From: Andalucia godoyi
Lineage: Eukaryota; Discoba; Jakobea; Jakobida; Andaluciidae
Length of the DNA stretch: 64,000 nt
Assembly (NCBI GenBank): GCA_009859145.1
Contig: VRVR01000052.1
Location: 126,501 to 190,500 of the forward strand
Direction of reading: 5' to 3'
In this document: one piece after another, positions 1 through 9,502 of the stretch
Position numbering within the stretch: the first letter of the stretch is position 1
Layout: every line of letters starts with the position of its first letter
The notes under the pieces: model-generated
What the model was told of the DNA's origin: nothing
Databases searched by the model: none
The model's input: only the letters and a program-made list of their open reading frames with translations
Made by a program: the position numbers and the translations under genes

Positions 1-998
1 ATATCGATGGAAATCGTCGACAGAGACTGCCCAGTTGCATATCGGGAAGTCAGGCAATGCCACTGCTCCGTTGTCAACTGACTGACAAACATCCTGTCCA
101 GAACCGACGACACAAATTGCTGGCAGAAGTCGGAAACAGGAACGGGTAGTCGCGAAAGCGCATGATGAAGAGACGCAGACGCATCCTCCGTTGATCTGGA
201 TGCCTCTAACACCGTGGGGAGGTTGCTGGGAAGCCGAGGAGGACTGCTTGCAGTCTCCCAGTCGTCCCCGAATTCTTGCCGAAGCAATGAGTCCGTCCCT
301 TGCTGCAGGAGTTCTAGTTGTTTGGATTTTCTTCTGCGCAGATCCGCCTCGGTTTCAAAAAGCGCCCGGCGCTGGCTGTTCAGTTCCTTCATCTGCGAAG
401 CAACTCTTCTCTGCTCCTCCTCCAGATCTTGCTTGATTTTCCTCATTCTGTCGTCCTGGATGGTATAGCGCACTCCATACTCAGAATCCTTGTCCACAGC
501 GGAGCATTCGCTGGTGATGTAGCTCGCATCTTCCATGTGAGCAATCTTTTCCGCAGTCGCTAACAACTTATCCCGCTGCTTTCGTCGTTCATCATCAATC
601 CCAAGAATAGCCTGGATTTGGCCTTCTCTTTGGTTGATCATCTTTTCCAGAGTCTTTCTGTTTTCCTTCATCTGCTTCAACATGATGCGCTGCATGACGA
701 GCGTTTCCACCTCCAATTCTTGGTCCGTGGACTTCATCTGCTGCTCCACAGATCGGCTGTTGGACTCCAGACTTCTCAGCTCTTGTTTCATTTTGTATAC
801 TTCATCAAACAACATACGACGGGAACGACGTTCTTCGTCAGCCTGTTTGCCCAGCTCGTCGAGACGAGCCACCAACGAGGAATGTTCTGCAGACATGCTC
901 GTGCTTCTCAGCGAGCGGACTTTTTCCTTCTCTGCATCCAACTCCCGCTGCCTCCTCTCCACGGCTGCTTCGTACTCGGCAAGATTAGTGCTCTCCAT
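1..998 (-). CDS. coiled-coil protein, 3' end beyond the window
   Basis: The reading frame starts at an ATG at 998 and runs open to the left edge, so at least 332 residues are present and the C-terminus is missing. The first 220 or so residues are rich in Glu, Lys, Arg and Gln with heptad-like spacing of Leu, Met and Ile, broken by a short segment with Tyr, Ser and Asp, then a second helical stretch around residues 190-235. The last visible part (from about residue 240) is less charged and includes a hydrophobic patch that may start a globular domain. No motor, kinase or zinc motif is visible. Upstream of the ATG is a sharply T-rich tract on the plus strand, as seen at other gene starts here. 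It could be a cytoskeletal or ciliary coiled-coil protein, but coiled coils match one another non-specifically, so I assign no function. Confidence 0.75.
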   Translation of the reverse strand, partial: MESTNLAEYEAAVERRQRELDAEKEKVRSLRSTSMSAEHSSLVARLDELGKQADEERRSRRMLFDEVYKMKQELRSLESNSRSVEQQMKSTDQELEVETLVMQRIMLKQMKENRKTLEKMINQREGQIQAILGIDDERRKQRDKLLATAEKIAHMEDASYITSECSAVDKDSEYGVRYTIQDDRMRKIKQDLEEEQRRVASQMKELNSQRRALFETEADLRRRKSKQLELLQQGTDSLLRQEFGDDWETASSPPRLPSNLPTVLEASRSTEDASASLHHALSRLPVPVSDFCQQFVSSVLDRMFVSQLTTEQWHCLTSRYATGQSLSTISID

Positions 999-1536
999 CG
1001 AAACAGATTTCCGTGCTACTGACAACCGGAAATCACACACGGGTGGCTACGGACAGCTGACTGAGCTGAGTTAGTTTTGTGTTTGTATTCTTTTGTTTTG
1101 TTTTTTTTGTTTTGTTTTTTTTTGTTGGTTTGGTTGTTTTCTTTTTGGTTTCACCCAAGCCCCGACACGTTCTCTCATTTCTCCTGCTTTCCTGCACTCT
1201 GCCGCCGTCCAGTGGTGTCGTTTGCGCTTTCAGCTTTTTCCCCAACAGCGGTGACTCGCGTGACTCAAACCCGCAAGATTATTATTTTGCCTTTTTTTTC
1301 ATTTGAAACAACAAAGGGAGCCTTTCCGCAACCGAAACTCGACTCTGCAGAGTCGAAGCTGCACTGCAGGACCAATCGCAATTCAGACCTGAAGAAACCA
1401 GGCAGAACCACTTTTTTTTTTTTTTGCGTGCCTGCGTGCAATCAACGAGCCAAGTGCAAACGGGCATACTCGCAAGCTCTAGGGAGTGACTCGTGAGTAA
1501 GCGCGCGTCGACGACCACCCAGAAAAACATCTCAGC
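999..1536. promoter_or_regulatory. divergent intergenic region between the coiled-coil and SUFU genes
   Basis: About 540 bp separate two outward-facing genes. The segment 1077-1160 is almost entirely G and T on the plus strand, and short T runs recur at 1287 and 1411-1424. Similar pyrimidine or T runs lie just upstream of many genes in this window (for example DDI1, H3 copy 2, UFD1), so they probably belong to promoters or 5' UTRs. No TATA box or RNA gene was recognised. Confidence 0.35.
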
Positions 1537-2769
1537 ATGCCGGAATGCGTAGAAGAATCCGAAGCCCCGGGGCGGGTTACAACTCAACGGATCTCGGACC
1601 TTCTGTTTCGAGACGGACCAGTGCCCATGTTTGGAGCCGACTGCATTCCAATGGAGATTCGGCAATGGATTGCACGGGAGTCTGCGGACGTACGCAGCAG
1701 CGCGACTCTTGCAAATCTCCAGCACATCAAGCCGCCATACTCCAAGCAGATCTTGATTTCGTACAAAGACGATCTAGTTTCTCTTTCTTACCAAGTCAAC
1801 GTCAACCCTGATCACGAAATCTCGATCATTCTGATGGGCTGCCAACTGATTCGTGACAAAACCGGCGGATTTCCAGTGAACTGCTTCGGTATGCTACGTG
1901 CTGGCATGGATCGTACAGAGGTTGAATGCGCTTTGGGAATTTCTCGCGGAGACCTGGCCACAGTAAAGGTTGTTGGTGGCAAAGAATCATGGAACGCGGG
2001 GATTGAATTCGGAGGCCCCGTTGGGTTCTTCGCCATGGAAGTGGATCTTGAAAAGCTGGAGCACCCTGTTGCATCTTCAATGTCTGACAGACGGATGGTG
2101 CTCACTTGCAGGTTTGACAAACCCGAGCCAGCAGAGAAACTCGATGTGATCGTCCTTCATCGCAAAGCATCGACGTTTCTGCCCGATCCGTTTCCGTTTC
2201 CGCCTCTGTATGCCACAGCAATTCGACACACTTGGCCGGCAACCATGATACCATTTGTGGATATCCATGTTGTTTCCTATGGCGGAAACGACTGGATCAT
2301 GACCCACGGACTCTGCCGATATCCGCTTCCGGAAATCTCAGACATTCCGCAGTACACTCCTTTCGCGGAACTCGTGTTCTTCGTGAAGAATTTTGAGACA
2401 AAACAGCATCATCTGGATGTAGTTCGCGAGGCAGTACTGAATATTGTGTTTTCGAGACCTGTTATTGACGTTGGCGCAGTGATTCCGAATCCCTCCAAAA
2501 CACCTCTCGTACCCGGAACAGATCTCTGCCACCTGTTGTTTCTCGCTGCCCCAGTGTCCCCTCCGTGGACCGTCGCCTTGCAAGATCGTCCTGTCAAACT
2601 GTTGTGGGTGACCCCAATCACGACTCCCGAGCTGCTGTTGGTTTATTCTCCCGGTGGCTTCGATCAACTGATGGAATTGTTTGACAAGCACGAGCATAGC
2701 CCGCTGTTCGATGCCGCCAGACCGTTGAATAATGACACGTCATTGTCATGCATGCGGAAGTATACATAA
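1537..2769 (+). CDS. SUFU-domain protein
   Basis: A 410-residue protein without signal peptide or membrane segment. The C-terminal half (about residues 235-400) has the succession of motifs typical of the Suppressor-of-fused domain: a strand ending in a GL-x2-YP-type motif near residue 260, a FAELVFF strand, a helical segment, an IPNP turn, a LLFLAAP strand, then LLWVTPIT followed by a helix of the LMELFDKHEH type. In bacteria this domain occurs widely in proteins thought to act as immunity factors for polymorphic toxins; in animals it binds Gli factors in Hedgehog signalling. The N-terminal part (residues 80-200) includes G-x-L-RAGMDRTEVECALG, which resembles a motif common in small bacterial domains. 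There are no introns. The downstream neighbour is a transposon remnant. Function in this organism is unknown; a bacterial origin is possible but unproven. Confidence 0.72.
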   Translation: MPECVEESEAPGRVTTQRISDLLFRDGPVPMFGADCIPMEIRQWIARESADVRSSATLANLQHIKPPYSKQILISYKDDLVSLSYQVNVNPDHEISIILMGCQLIRDKTGGFPVNCFGMLRAGMDRTEVECALGISRGDLATVKVVGGKESWNAGIEFGGPVGFFAMEVDLEKLEHPVASSMSDRRMVLTCRFDKPEPAEKLDVIVLHRKASTFLPDPFPFPPLYATAIRHTWPATMIPFVDIHVVSYGGNDWIMTHGLCRYPLPEISDIPQYTPFAELVFFVKNFETKQHHLDVVREAVLNIVFSRPVIDVGAVIPNPSKTPLVPGTDLCHLLFLAAPVSPPWTVALQDRPVKLLWVTPITTPELLLVYSPGGFDQLMELFDKHEHSPLFDAARPLNNDTSLSCMRKYT

Positions 2770-2929
2770 ACAGACACGGTCAATACTGGCCGACACACTA
2801 GCACGTTTTGTTTCACAGGAATTCGTGCTTACGCACGCTCGGCCAAAATTCAGCCGGTGGCACAGGCCCTGCATTTTCGACACTCTTTAACGCAACATCC
2901 GTAGCCATCTATTCTATCATTCGTTGGTT

Positions 2930-3172
2930 TTCACTTTTTTGCAGCGTTTGTTCCATAAGGCGACCGAGTATCGCGAGCGGCGCAAGCAAAGTGTTTGCAT
3001 GTCCCGCGTGCAGCTCACCGATTGATCGAGATTGGGAACGGAGCGCGGAGCATTTATCTGAAGAACGCCGTGAGGCGTGTTGGGGGGCCTATCCCCTTCC
3101 CGGCAGCGGAATGCAAGACTGAATATGCATGTCTATTCGTAGTTATGCATGTTCACTGTATAATGTAGGCAT
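2930..3172 (+). mobile_element. Fanzor/TnpB-like remnant A (truncated, frame-broken 3' end)
   Basis: A broken C-terminal end of an OrfB/TnpB-type RNA-guided nuclease (Fanzor in eukaryotes). Bases from 2943 read RLFHKATEYRER, which resembles the helix preceding the TnpB zinc ribbon. A shift of frame follows, then GASKVFACPAC and PIDRDW, the second zinc knuckle and the final RuvC Asp of the family. The first CxxC knuckle is missing here. The open frame ends at 3122. The stretch 3125-3170 (TATTCGTAG, ATGCATG, TATAATGTAGGC) is repeated after remnant B near 30.2 kb on the opposite strand and probably marks the shared right end of the element. A pyrimidine tract ending in TTTTTTGCAG directly before 2943 looks like a 3' splice site, so the parent gene may have had introns. 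Not functional as it stands. Confidence 0.7.
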
Positions 3173-3463
3173 TGTACGTTCCACACATTCAAAAAACAGG
3201 TTTTAATTTTTTATAAAATGCCTACCGTGGAAGCCGCCGCTGTAGTCGTCTTGGTTGAGCCGCATGAGTCAAAGTTTTAAAGGCGTTCAAGTTTCGGAAG
3301 ACGCATTCAAGTGTTCCCCCAATTTTTTCCAAGCTTTTTCGTATTTTTATTATTATTTTTTCATCTTTTTTGTTTATTGACATTTTCCGTTTTTGTTTGT
3401 GTTTATTTTCGTTTTTCTTTCTTTCGCTCAATAATCCGTCCAGTGACGACAGTGCTGTATGCG

Positions 3464-4777
3464 ATGATCTCTGTTGTTGTGGCGTTGCCGACTGACGACA
3501 TTGTTTCAGTGGACGTCGATGAAGATGAGACTGTGGAAAATCTGAAGGCGCTCGTTGAGGTTCAAACCCAGATCCCGCTGGCGCACCAAAGGCTGTTCTA
3601 CTCGGGGAGAGAGCTTGCGAACACTGCGGTCCTTCGGTCCATCGGCATTGTTTCGCAAGATGTTTTGCAGTTGCTGGTTGCTGCTGCTGCTGCTGCTCCC
3701 GGTACCTCAGTCTCTTCCGCCACCAGTGCGTCAGCGCAGGGAGTTCCCAGCGCACAGCAGCTTGCGGAGCTAGCCATGTCAAATCCTGCGGAGCTGGAGA
3801 GGCTCATGGCAACAAATCCCGCAGTTTCTCAATTTGTACAGAATCTTATGGCGAATCGAGGTGCTCCAGACCCCTTTGAGGCAGAACTTGCGCGCCTTGA
3901 TCCGATGAGCGAAGCGTACCAAAGGAAACTGGAACAATCGATTTCTCAAAAGAACATTGAGGAAAATCTGGCATATGCAATGGAACATAATCCTGAGTCC
4001 TTTGCATCTGTCTTCATGCTGTACGTCGATTGCCATGTGAACGGGGTGAATCTCAAGGCGTTTGTCGACAGCGGTGCACAGACGACGATCATGAGTCTCC
4101 AGTGCGCAGAGAGGTGTAATATTTCGCGGCTCATTGATAGAAGATTCCGGGGTATCGCCATGGGGGTTGGGCAGACTGCAATCATTGGAAGGATCCATGC
4201 CGTCCCCGCGAAGTTTGGCAACACTTTCTACAGTCTAAGTGTCACCGTTCTTGACAGCGATAATATGGAATTCTTGCTCGGACTTGACATGTTGAGGAAA
4301 TTGCAGGCCACCATGCATCTTGGACCGGACAACTGTTTGCAACTGGGTCCAGATAATCGACTTCCATTCCTTAGCGAAGGGGAAGTTCCGAAAACACTCC
4401 GAACGGGAACTGCTGCTGGGGATGCTGCTTCTGTTTCGCCAACTGTTTCTGGGCCTTCCTCTCGACAAGGGCCTGCGAACGGCCCCGGGTCCCATCCAAC
4501 GCCTTTCAGCGGCCAGGGTCGAACACTTGGTTCTGGAAGTACACCAGCACATGCTCCATCTTCGTCTCCTGCCGCTGCCACTGTTGCTGCGACTCCGACT
4601 CCTGTCTCTGGTTCATCGCAGTGTCGACCGTCGCCGGCTGTTGCAGCTGCATTTCCCGAGGAGGCTGTGAGGACTCTGATGGACATGGGTTTTCAAAGAG
4701 AAGCCGTCATAAAGGCTTTGTCTCGGGCACGAGGCAATGTCGACGTCGCTGCGAATATCCTAGTTTTTGGAGAGTAG
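3464..4777 (+). CDS. DDI1: DNA damage-inducible protein 1 (ubiquitin-directed aspartyl protease)
   Basis: A 437-residue protein with full DDI1 architecture: an N-terminal ubiquitin-like domain (residues 1-70, with the LAHQRLFYSGREL turn), a helical middle (about 100-175), a retroviral-protease-like domain with the catalytic motif FVDSGAQTT at about residue 195 and a LGLDML strand near 270, a Ser/Pro/Ala-rich linker, and a C-terminal UBA domain (about 395-435, with LMDMGF). DDI1 proteins cleave or shuttle heavily ubiquitinated proteins to the proteasome. The frame stays open up to an ATG at 3311, but that adds only a Phe-rich stretch encoded by the T-rich 5' leader, so the ATG at 3464, directly before the ubiquitin-like fold, is chosen. 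It converges with the COMM-domain gene 50 bp downstream. Confidence 0.93.
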   Translation: MISVVVALPTDDIVSVDVDEDETVENLKALVEVQTQIPLAHQRLFYSGRELANTAVLRSIGIVSQDVLQLLVAAAAAAPGTSVSSATSASAQGVPSAQQLAELAMSNPAELERLMATNPAVSQFVQNLMANRGAPDPFEAELARLDPMSEAYQRKLEQSISQKNIEENLAYAMEHNPESFASVFMLYVDCHVNGVNLKAFVDSGAQTTIMSLQCAERCNISRLIDRRFRGIAMGVGQTAIIGRIHAVPAKFGNTFYSLSVTVLDSDNMEFLLGLDMLRKLQATMHLGPDNCLQLGPDNRLPFLSEGEVPKTLRTGTAAGDAASVSPTVSGPSSRQGPANGPGSHPTPFSGQGRTLGSGSTPAHAPSSSPAAATVAATPTPVSGSSQCRPSPAVAAAFPEEAVRTLMDMGFQREAVIKALSRARGNVDVAANILVFGE

Positions 4778-4827
4778 GATAGCGCTTGTTTTGTAAATTC
4801 CAAGATATCCCTTTTCTTCCCGATTTT

Positions 4828-5529
4828 TTACAATGATATGGCAGACGAAGAGATGTGATGAAACACATCAGAGTGCTCGGACACGGCGGCATCAAGATAT
4901 CGTGCGGTGGCGTTCCCTTCAACATCGTGCATATCCACGCGCACACTGGTTCTCTGGCTTGCAGCCGGTTCCTTTCCAATGTCCGTTTGCCAGTACGAGA
5001 AAGCTTCTACGCGAGACACCCCAGGCTTCAGCAACGACCGCCGACTCTCGGGCGGCACTGCTCCGATGCGATTCACGATGACTGCAATGTGCTCGGCCGT
5101 CAAGAACGTCTCCTTCCTTAGCGAGCTTGCAAGATCCTCCATGGAGGTGTCTCTTTCGAACAAGTAAAACGCAAAGCTGAGAAGCTCTTTGTAGGTCTGG
5201 TAAGACTGCACTTCTTGGTGTCTTCGTCGAAAACGCGAGAACGAGTCGACACACGGAGCACTGCGACTCACAACAGACGACACAGTCTTGAAGACATCGT
5301 CGACAGTCTCCACAGAGAGCATCGCCATCGCATCTGCACCCAGAACACCGGGAAAAGGATACCCCGTCGCAGAAGACATGGTGTTGAACGCTTTTACTCG
5401 CAGGAAAATCGTTCTGTCCGCACGGCCCATGGGCATGGACTGAAGCAGGAGAAGAAGAAGACGATTGGAGAACATCGATTCGGTGACGCCTGTCTTTTTT
5501 TTCAAGAACCCCTCGCCTGTTGTCGCCAT
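4828..5529 (-). CDS. COMM-domain-containing-like protein
   Basis: With the ATG at 5529 the product is 233 residues. The arrangement recalls COMMD proteins: a helical N-terminal part with a segment of the form LLSFAFYLFERDTSMEDLASSL, a helix TAEHIAVIVNRI, then about 80 residues with alternating strands starting VEAFSYWQTDIG, where COMM domains have a conserved Trp before a short Leu-rich beta unit. COMMD proteins form the Commander complex in endosomal recycling. Identity here is weak and rests on pattern, so the subfamily cannot be named. The frame stays open to an ATG at 5670, but that would overlap the divergent gene starting at 5655; 5529 leaves 125 bp for both promoters. An ATG at 5379 is another possible start. 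Confidence 0.5.
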   Translation of the reverse strand: MATTGEGFLKKKTGVTESMFSNRLLLLLLQSMPMGRADRTIFLRVKAFNTMSSATGYPFPGVLGADAMAMLSVETVDDVFKTVSSVVSRSAPCVDSFSRFRRRHQEVQSYQTYKELLSFAFYLFERDTSMEDLASSLRKETFLTAEHIAVIVNRIGAVPPESRRSLLKPGVSRVEAFSYWQTDIGKEPAASQRTSVRVDMHDVEGNATARYLDAAVSEHSDVFHHISSSAISL

Positions 5530-5654
5530 GCGTCGACTTCGCAGAGAAGCGTTCCTCGGGGTGCTTTTCGGGTAGTTCTGATGACTTGCTTGGCCTTGTT
5601 GTCGCCGACGGAAGAAAGAAGAACAGGAATCGGTAGCATCGGATACGTAATCGA

Positions 5655-5945
5655 ATGGCCAGCGACACACAGTATGAGGAATCCTTTCGACGGATTTGCC
5701 AGTCGTCTACTGAAGCGGCATCCGTGCTCTTCACGCCAACGATGTCCCACGTCCGCGAAGCTGAAAATCTCTGTGTATCAGACGACTTTCGGTTGCCGTC
5801 GGACGTTAGTCAGGTGGTCAAGGAGTACGTGTCAAATGGATGGCCGTTTCTGGAACAGGATCGACGAATAAGCACCTTGGAAATGAAGCTGAAAAGCCTG
5901 GCTTCTCGAATATGCGCTTTGAAAAAATCCGCAGGACACTCCTAA
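5655..5945 (+). CDS. small uncharacterised protein, coiled-coil end
   Basis: A 96-residue frame divergent from the COMM-domain-like gene. The last 30 residues form a plausible coiled coil (Ile and Leu at heptad spacing from ISTLEMKL onward). I do not recognise a family. An alternative spliced model fits the phase: a GTACGT donor at 5825 and a GTGCAG acceptor ending at 5955 would replace the coiled-coil end with an exon 5956-6382, giving 198 residues. The coiled-coil version looks more protein-like, and the CTAAC branch candidate lies only about 10 nt from the acceptor, so the unspliced form is listed. Confidence 0.4.
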   Translation: MASDTQYEESFRRICQSSTEAASVLFTPTMSHVREAENLCVSDDFRLPSDVSQVVKEYVSNGWPFLEQDRRISTLEMKLKSLASRICALKKSAGHS

Positions 5946-8900
5946 CTCCGTGCAGCCGAGATACGGTTTTTCTTTCTCCGTCAATGGATGTACCGTATGC
6001 AACTACGCGTATGGGAAGCGACATTAGTGTGCGATCCCAGCACTATGATGGGCATTCTCCGTTGCGCTCAATGATCTGGCCCCGTGCTGCCGTCAGCAGT
6101 TTTGTTCAGGCTTCATTGCTCGACAGCGGGATAGGTACCGTCACCATGGACGTTTGTGATGTGAGGAGTCCTTTCCAATCACACCCATTTTGCCCAGTTA
6201 GGTTGAAAGTACGTCGAGAACAGTGCGGTTGGTTGGGAGCTCCCCTGGGCCGGCTTCAAGAAGGTGAGCTGTCGCGATGTTCAACCAAAAAGATAATAAT
6301 TATGAAATGGTGTGGAAACAGCAGGTGTGGGGCCTTCTCAACCGGTCAGTCGATTCATCGACTATCCGCCAGCAGAACGTAAAAAGCAAACATTTCAAAA
6401 TAACGTAACAATCTAAGTGCCCCAGAAGAGTCGCAATATGTTGCGCATGCAAAATGCGGAATGCATCGAGCACAAACACAGAGAGAGAAAGAGAGAGGAC
6501 GGCGGGGAGGGGGAGAACACTGTGTAAACGACACGGTCTCGAATGGATGAAAAATAATGCACCAAATAACGATCCTCTGTCTGTCTCTTGCTGAGAAATG
6601 AAGAGAAACGTTTGACCGGCGACGCACAACATGACATCCAACCGCTCACTTGCGCGGTGTCACAATATTGTGACTCTCTCGAAAGCGAAAGGTACGCATC
6701 CCAGAAACAGAAGCAAACGGCGGAATAAAACGCATCTGTACAACAGAGACTCGTGTAAGTCTTCTGGCACGAACTACATAGAAAACAGAGCCATACCGTT
6801 TTATGAACAGCCATTTCAAATCATTTGCACAGACGGTGGCGAGCAATCCCGTGTGTTGTTTCAGATAAATGCGTCGCTCGGAAGCAGAAAATAAGGACTG
6901 TGCTTTTGACGTGCCAGCCGAGGATATTCTGCACGGGTCGTTGACTGCCGAGATTCGCCAGTTCCGTGTTTGCGCACTGTCGTTGATTGTGCAAATTATC
7001 AGATGCATTGCTCGTCGTTGATCGTGCATCCGAGGAAGACGCATCGTAATGCGCTCAAGAAAATAAGGGCTATTCCTCTCCATGTGGAAGCGGGTGTAGG
7101 GGGTCACTTGTGAGCGACAGTGCGTGGAGGCTTTGTCCCGGTCGGTGCAAGCAGTTTCTCGGGAAGACGAGTCCAGGAACGACTGCACGAAACAGGATAC
7201 GGAAGCGACATGATATGCAGCAAAGCGGTTGACAGCGCAGGTTCACGGTAATGTGCTGACTTCCGGAGGCCAGATCGATGCCTTTCATCGCAAATAAGTA
7301 TCTGCAACAAGAACTTGCAAGATTTGCAAGAAAGTCTGTCTCAGAACCAACATACCATCCGAAACGACAATTTGGTAGAATGCAGAAAAAGCCGGTGTGT
7401 CCAATGGCCACGGAGAAAAAAGCTGAATGAACACTTCGGCTCCTCATTTTGTTATATTCTCTTTTTTTTAATATTTGGGAAACGAACACGATCGTCGCAC
7501 ATTGATGAAACCTGGAGAACTGTTAAAAATGGAGGATGCACCAAAACATACTTTTGAATTTGTGCCGCTGACAACCATCAACGCTACTGGAGTAATTAAA
7601 TCGACTAAAATTTTGTAGGGGGAAGGTTATTCGTTCTGTGTTGTGACTCTGCCCACTCTCTGCAGAATTGCACATTGGGGATCGTCCTGGGCTACGGTGT
7701 GTGCTTGTTCTACCGGAGCATGTGATACTTGTTCGAAATACACTGTTGAGCGTTCTTTCACTTGCATGCAAACCAATACCCCAACGGTTTTTTCCCGCAA
7801 ATCAGCAATGCCGACAGCACAGTGTTGACGGTTCGGAATGCGCATGCGGCATCCTGCGCTCTTCTTACACTGGACGCAATTATTACTCAGAATTTTAATG
7901 CCAGAATTCATTTTGCTTCGATGCAAACAAGCGAATTTAGCATGCCACAGGCATCCTGTCGCCCTATCATTACTGTGGCCGAAGTAACAGGTACCCATCG
8001 TGATTGCTTGTCTCTATTATCTGAGTGGAGAAAGTCGCGACCGGAGTGTTGGAAATGCACGTTTCGCATTCCACGGGTAGCTAGCAAACCTGTTGGAACA
8101 GTTGGTATTACAATACGGAGTGCATCTGCCTAGGAAAATATGACTTGGGGAATCGAACGCTGTTGACACCGGTATGCGATTTCGTCGACCGAATAAGTGA
8201 CATAAGCAAACGTGCAGCAAAGCAAGAGCAGACGCTTACGTCTGTGAGAGGCGAATCCACCTGTTTGTAGCATAAACGGTGATTTTGGTATGCACTCATC
8301 ACTGCTTCATATCCTGATAAGCGTTCGTTTCCTTTTGGAATTCGACGATGCATTGCACGAAATGCAACAGAGTCGCCCGATTTGTCTTGTGTGCCGCTTC
8401 AACTTTCGGTGCTCTGTTAGATCGCTCTGTTATTGAGCTGACCATGCATTCTCCGTTTGTCATTCTGTTTTTCGCTGAGCGGTTGACTAGCTGATGATGA
8501 CCTCGTGATCGATTCCCAAGAAGCACATGCAAGGAGAGAGCCAGTGTGTGTTGAAGGTTGGCAGACCCGTGCACTTCTTCACATAGATTCCTTCCTGATT
8601 TTGCACGACATCTGCAACCGATGACGTCATCCGTGCTGAATTGTGCGTCCAGCATTCCGTCGAACATCCGAAGCCCAGAACCAAATTCTCCAGTGCAGAA
8701 ACGACGAGGCTCCGTTACTGCTGTGCTCAGAATTTTCGACGGATGGTTTAAGTTGTTTGGTCATCTGCTTTGTGTTTTGCAGTGTTTTAAATTTCCTCAA
8801 TTCAACAGTGTATCGAGTCTTAACTGCACGGTTCTTTTCAATAGTAAAACAAACAACGTCAGACAACATCGTATCGAATGCTGAACACTCGCTGGGACGC

Positions 8901-9502
8901 ACGTGCATCCGTTGTTCCGCTGTGCCATCTCCGCTCCGTCTTTCTCTTCTCTCAGGATGTGCGTCTTAACTGTAGTGCCCTCCCCCCTCCCCCCTTCTCA
9001 TGCAGAGACGCGCCTCACTATGCCACCGTATTCAGATCCACATCCCTCAAGCGGACATCACCGATCGCCGATTTCCATTCTCTTGTTCGTGGCGCGCATC
9101 GGGCAGTTGAGGTTTCAGCAAGGCGTCTTCACGGCTCCGCAGTGGCTCTCCGATTTTTTTCTTCTTCGTTGACCGAAATCTGGTTGATATGCGCGAGAAT
9201 CCTCTGTTTCGGACTTGCCCCAACACTCACTGTTGCTTGCGATCCACTGCTTTCACGCATATTGGGATATGCAATACTTCCCCCGATTTTTCCAACGTCT
9301 GTAAGAGCCCGATGTCCGGTCAGTAAAAGTCGTGTCTCGGCAGTCGGAGTTCGCGGGATTCCTTCCCCCGCTATTCATCTTCTTCTTTTGGGCCAAATGG
9401 TTGCTGTCAATCCGTCTTTTTAATTCTTACGTCCTCGCGTTCCTTCTGTCGCTTCATAGAGGCTTGGAATTTTCTGTCCTTTTTGCGACCGCATTGAAAA
9501 AA
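5946..9502. other. gene-poor stretch, no supported gene
   Basis: About 3.5 kb without a frame I can defend, in a window where genes are usually 50-700 bp apart. Several 120-180 codon open frames occur on both strands (for example 6646-7188 minus and 8878-9423 plus), but their composition is unlike neighbouring proteins and they show no family motif. A purine-rich tract (GA repeats, then G runs) lies at 6479-6515 and C-rich tracts at 8980-8998. Near 8990-9003 a C-rich tract ending in CATGCAG could be a splice acceptor in the 5' UTR of the gene at 9503. The stretch may hold a non-coding RNA, a decayed element or an intron-rich gene; nothing distinguishes these. Confidence 0.4.

Noticed and set aside
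3311-3463. N-terminal extension of DDI1 from an earlier ATG
   Set aside because: It translates the T-rich leader into a Phe-rich segment and would put a false membrane helix before the ubiquitin-like domain.
4040-4290. Retroviral-type protease motif in DDI1 as sign of a retroelement
   Set aside because: The aspartyl protease domain is flanked by ubiquitin-like and UBA domains in one frame, the known DDI1 layout; no RT or integrase is present.
6646-7188. 180-codon open frame on the minus strand
   Set aside because: Its composition (high Arg, Ser, Thr without domain pattern) is unlike real proteins here, no motif is visible, and long chance frames occur on both strands of this stretch.
8878-9423. 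181-codon open frame on the plus strand
   Set aside because: No recognisable motif, Cys- and Pro-rich, overlapping the probable leader of the gene at 9503.
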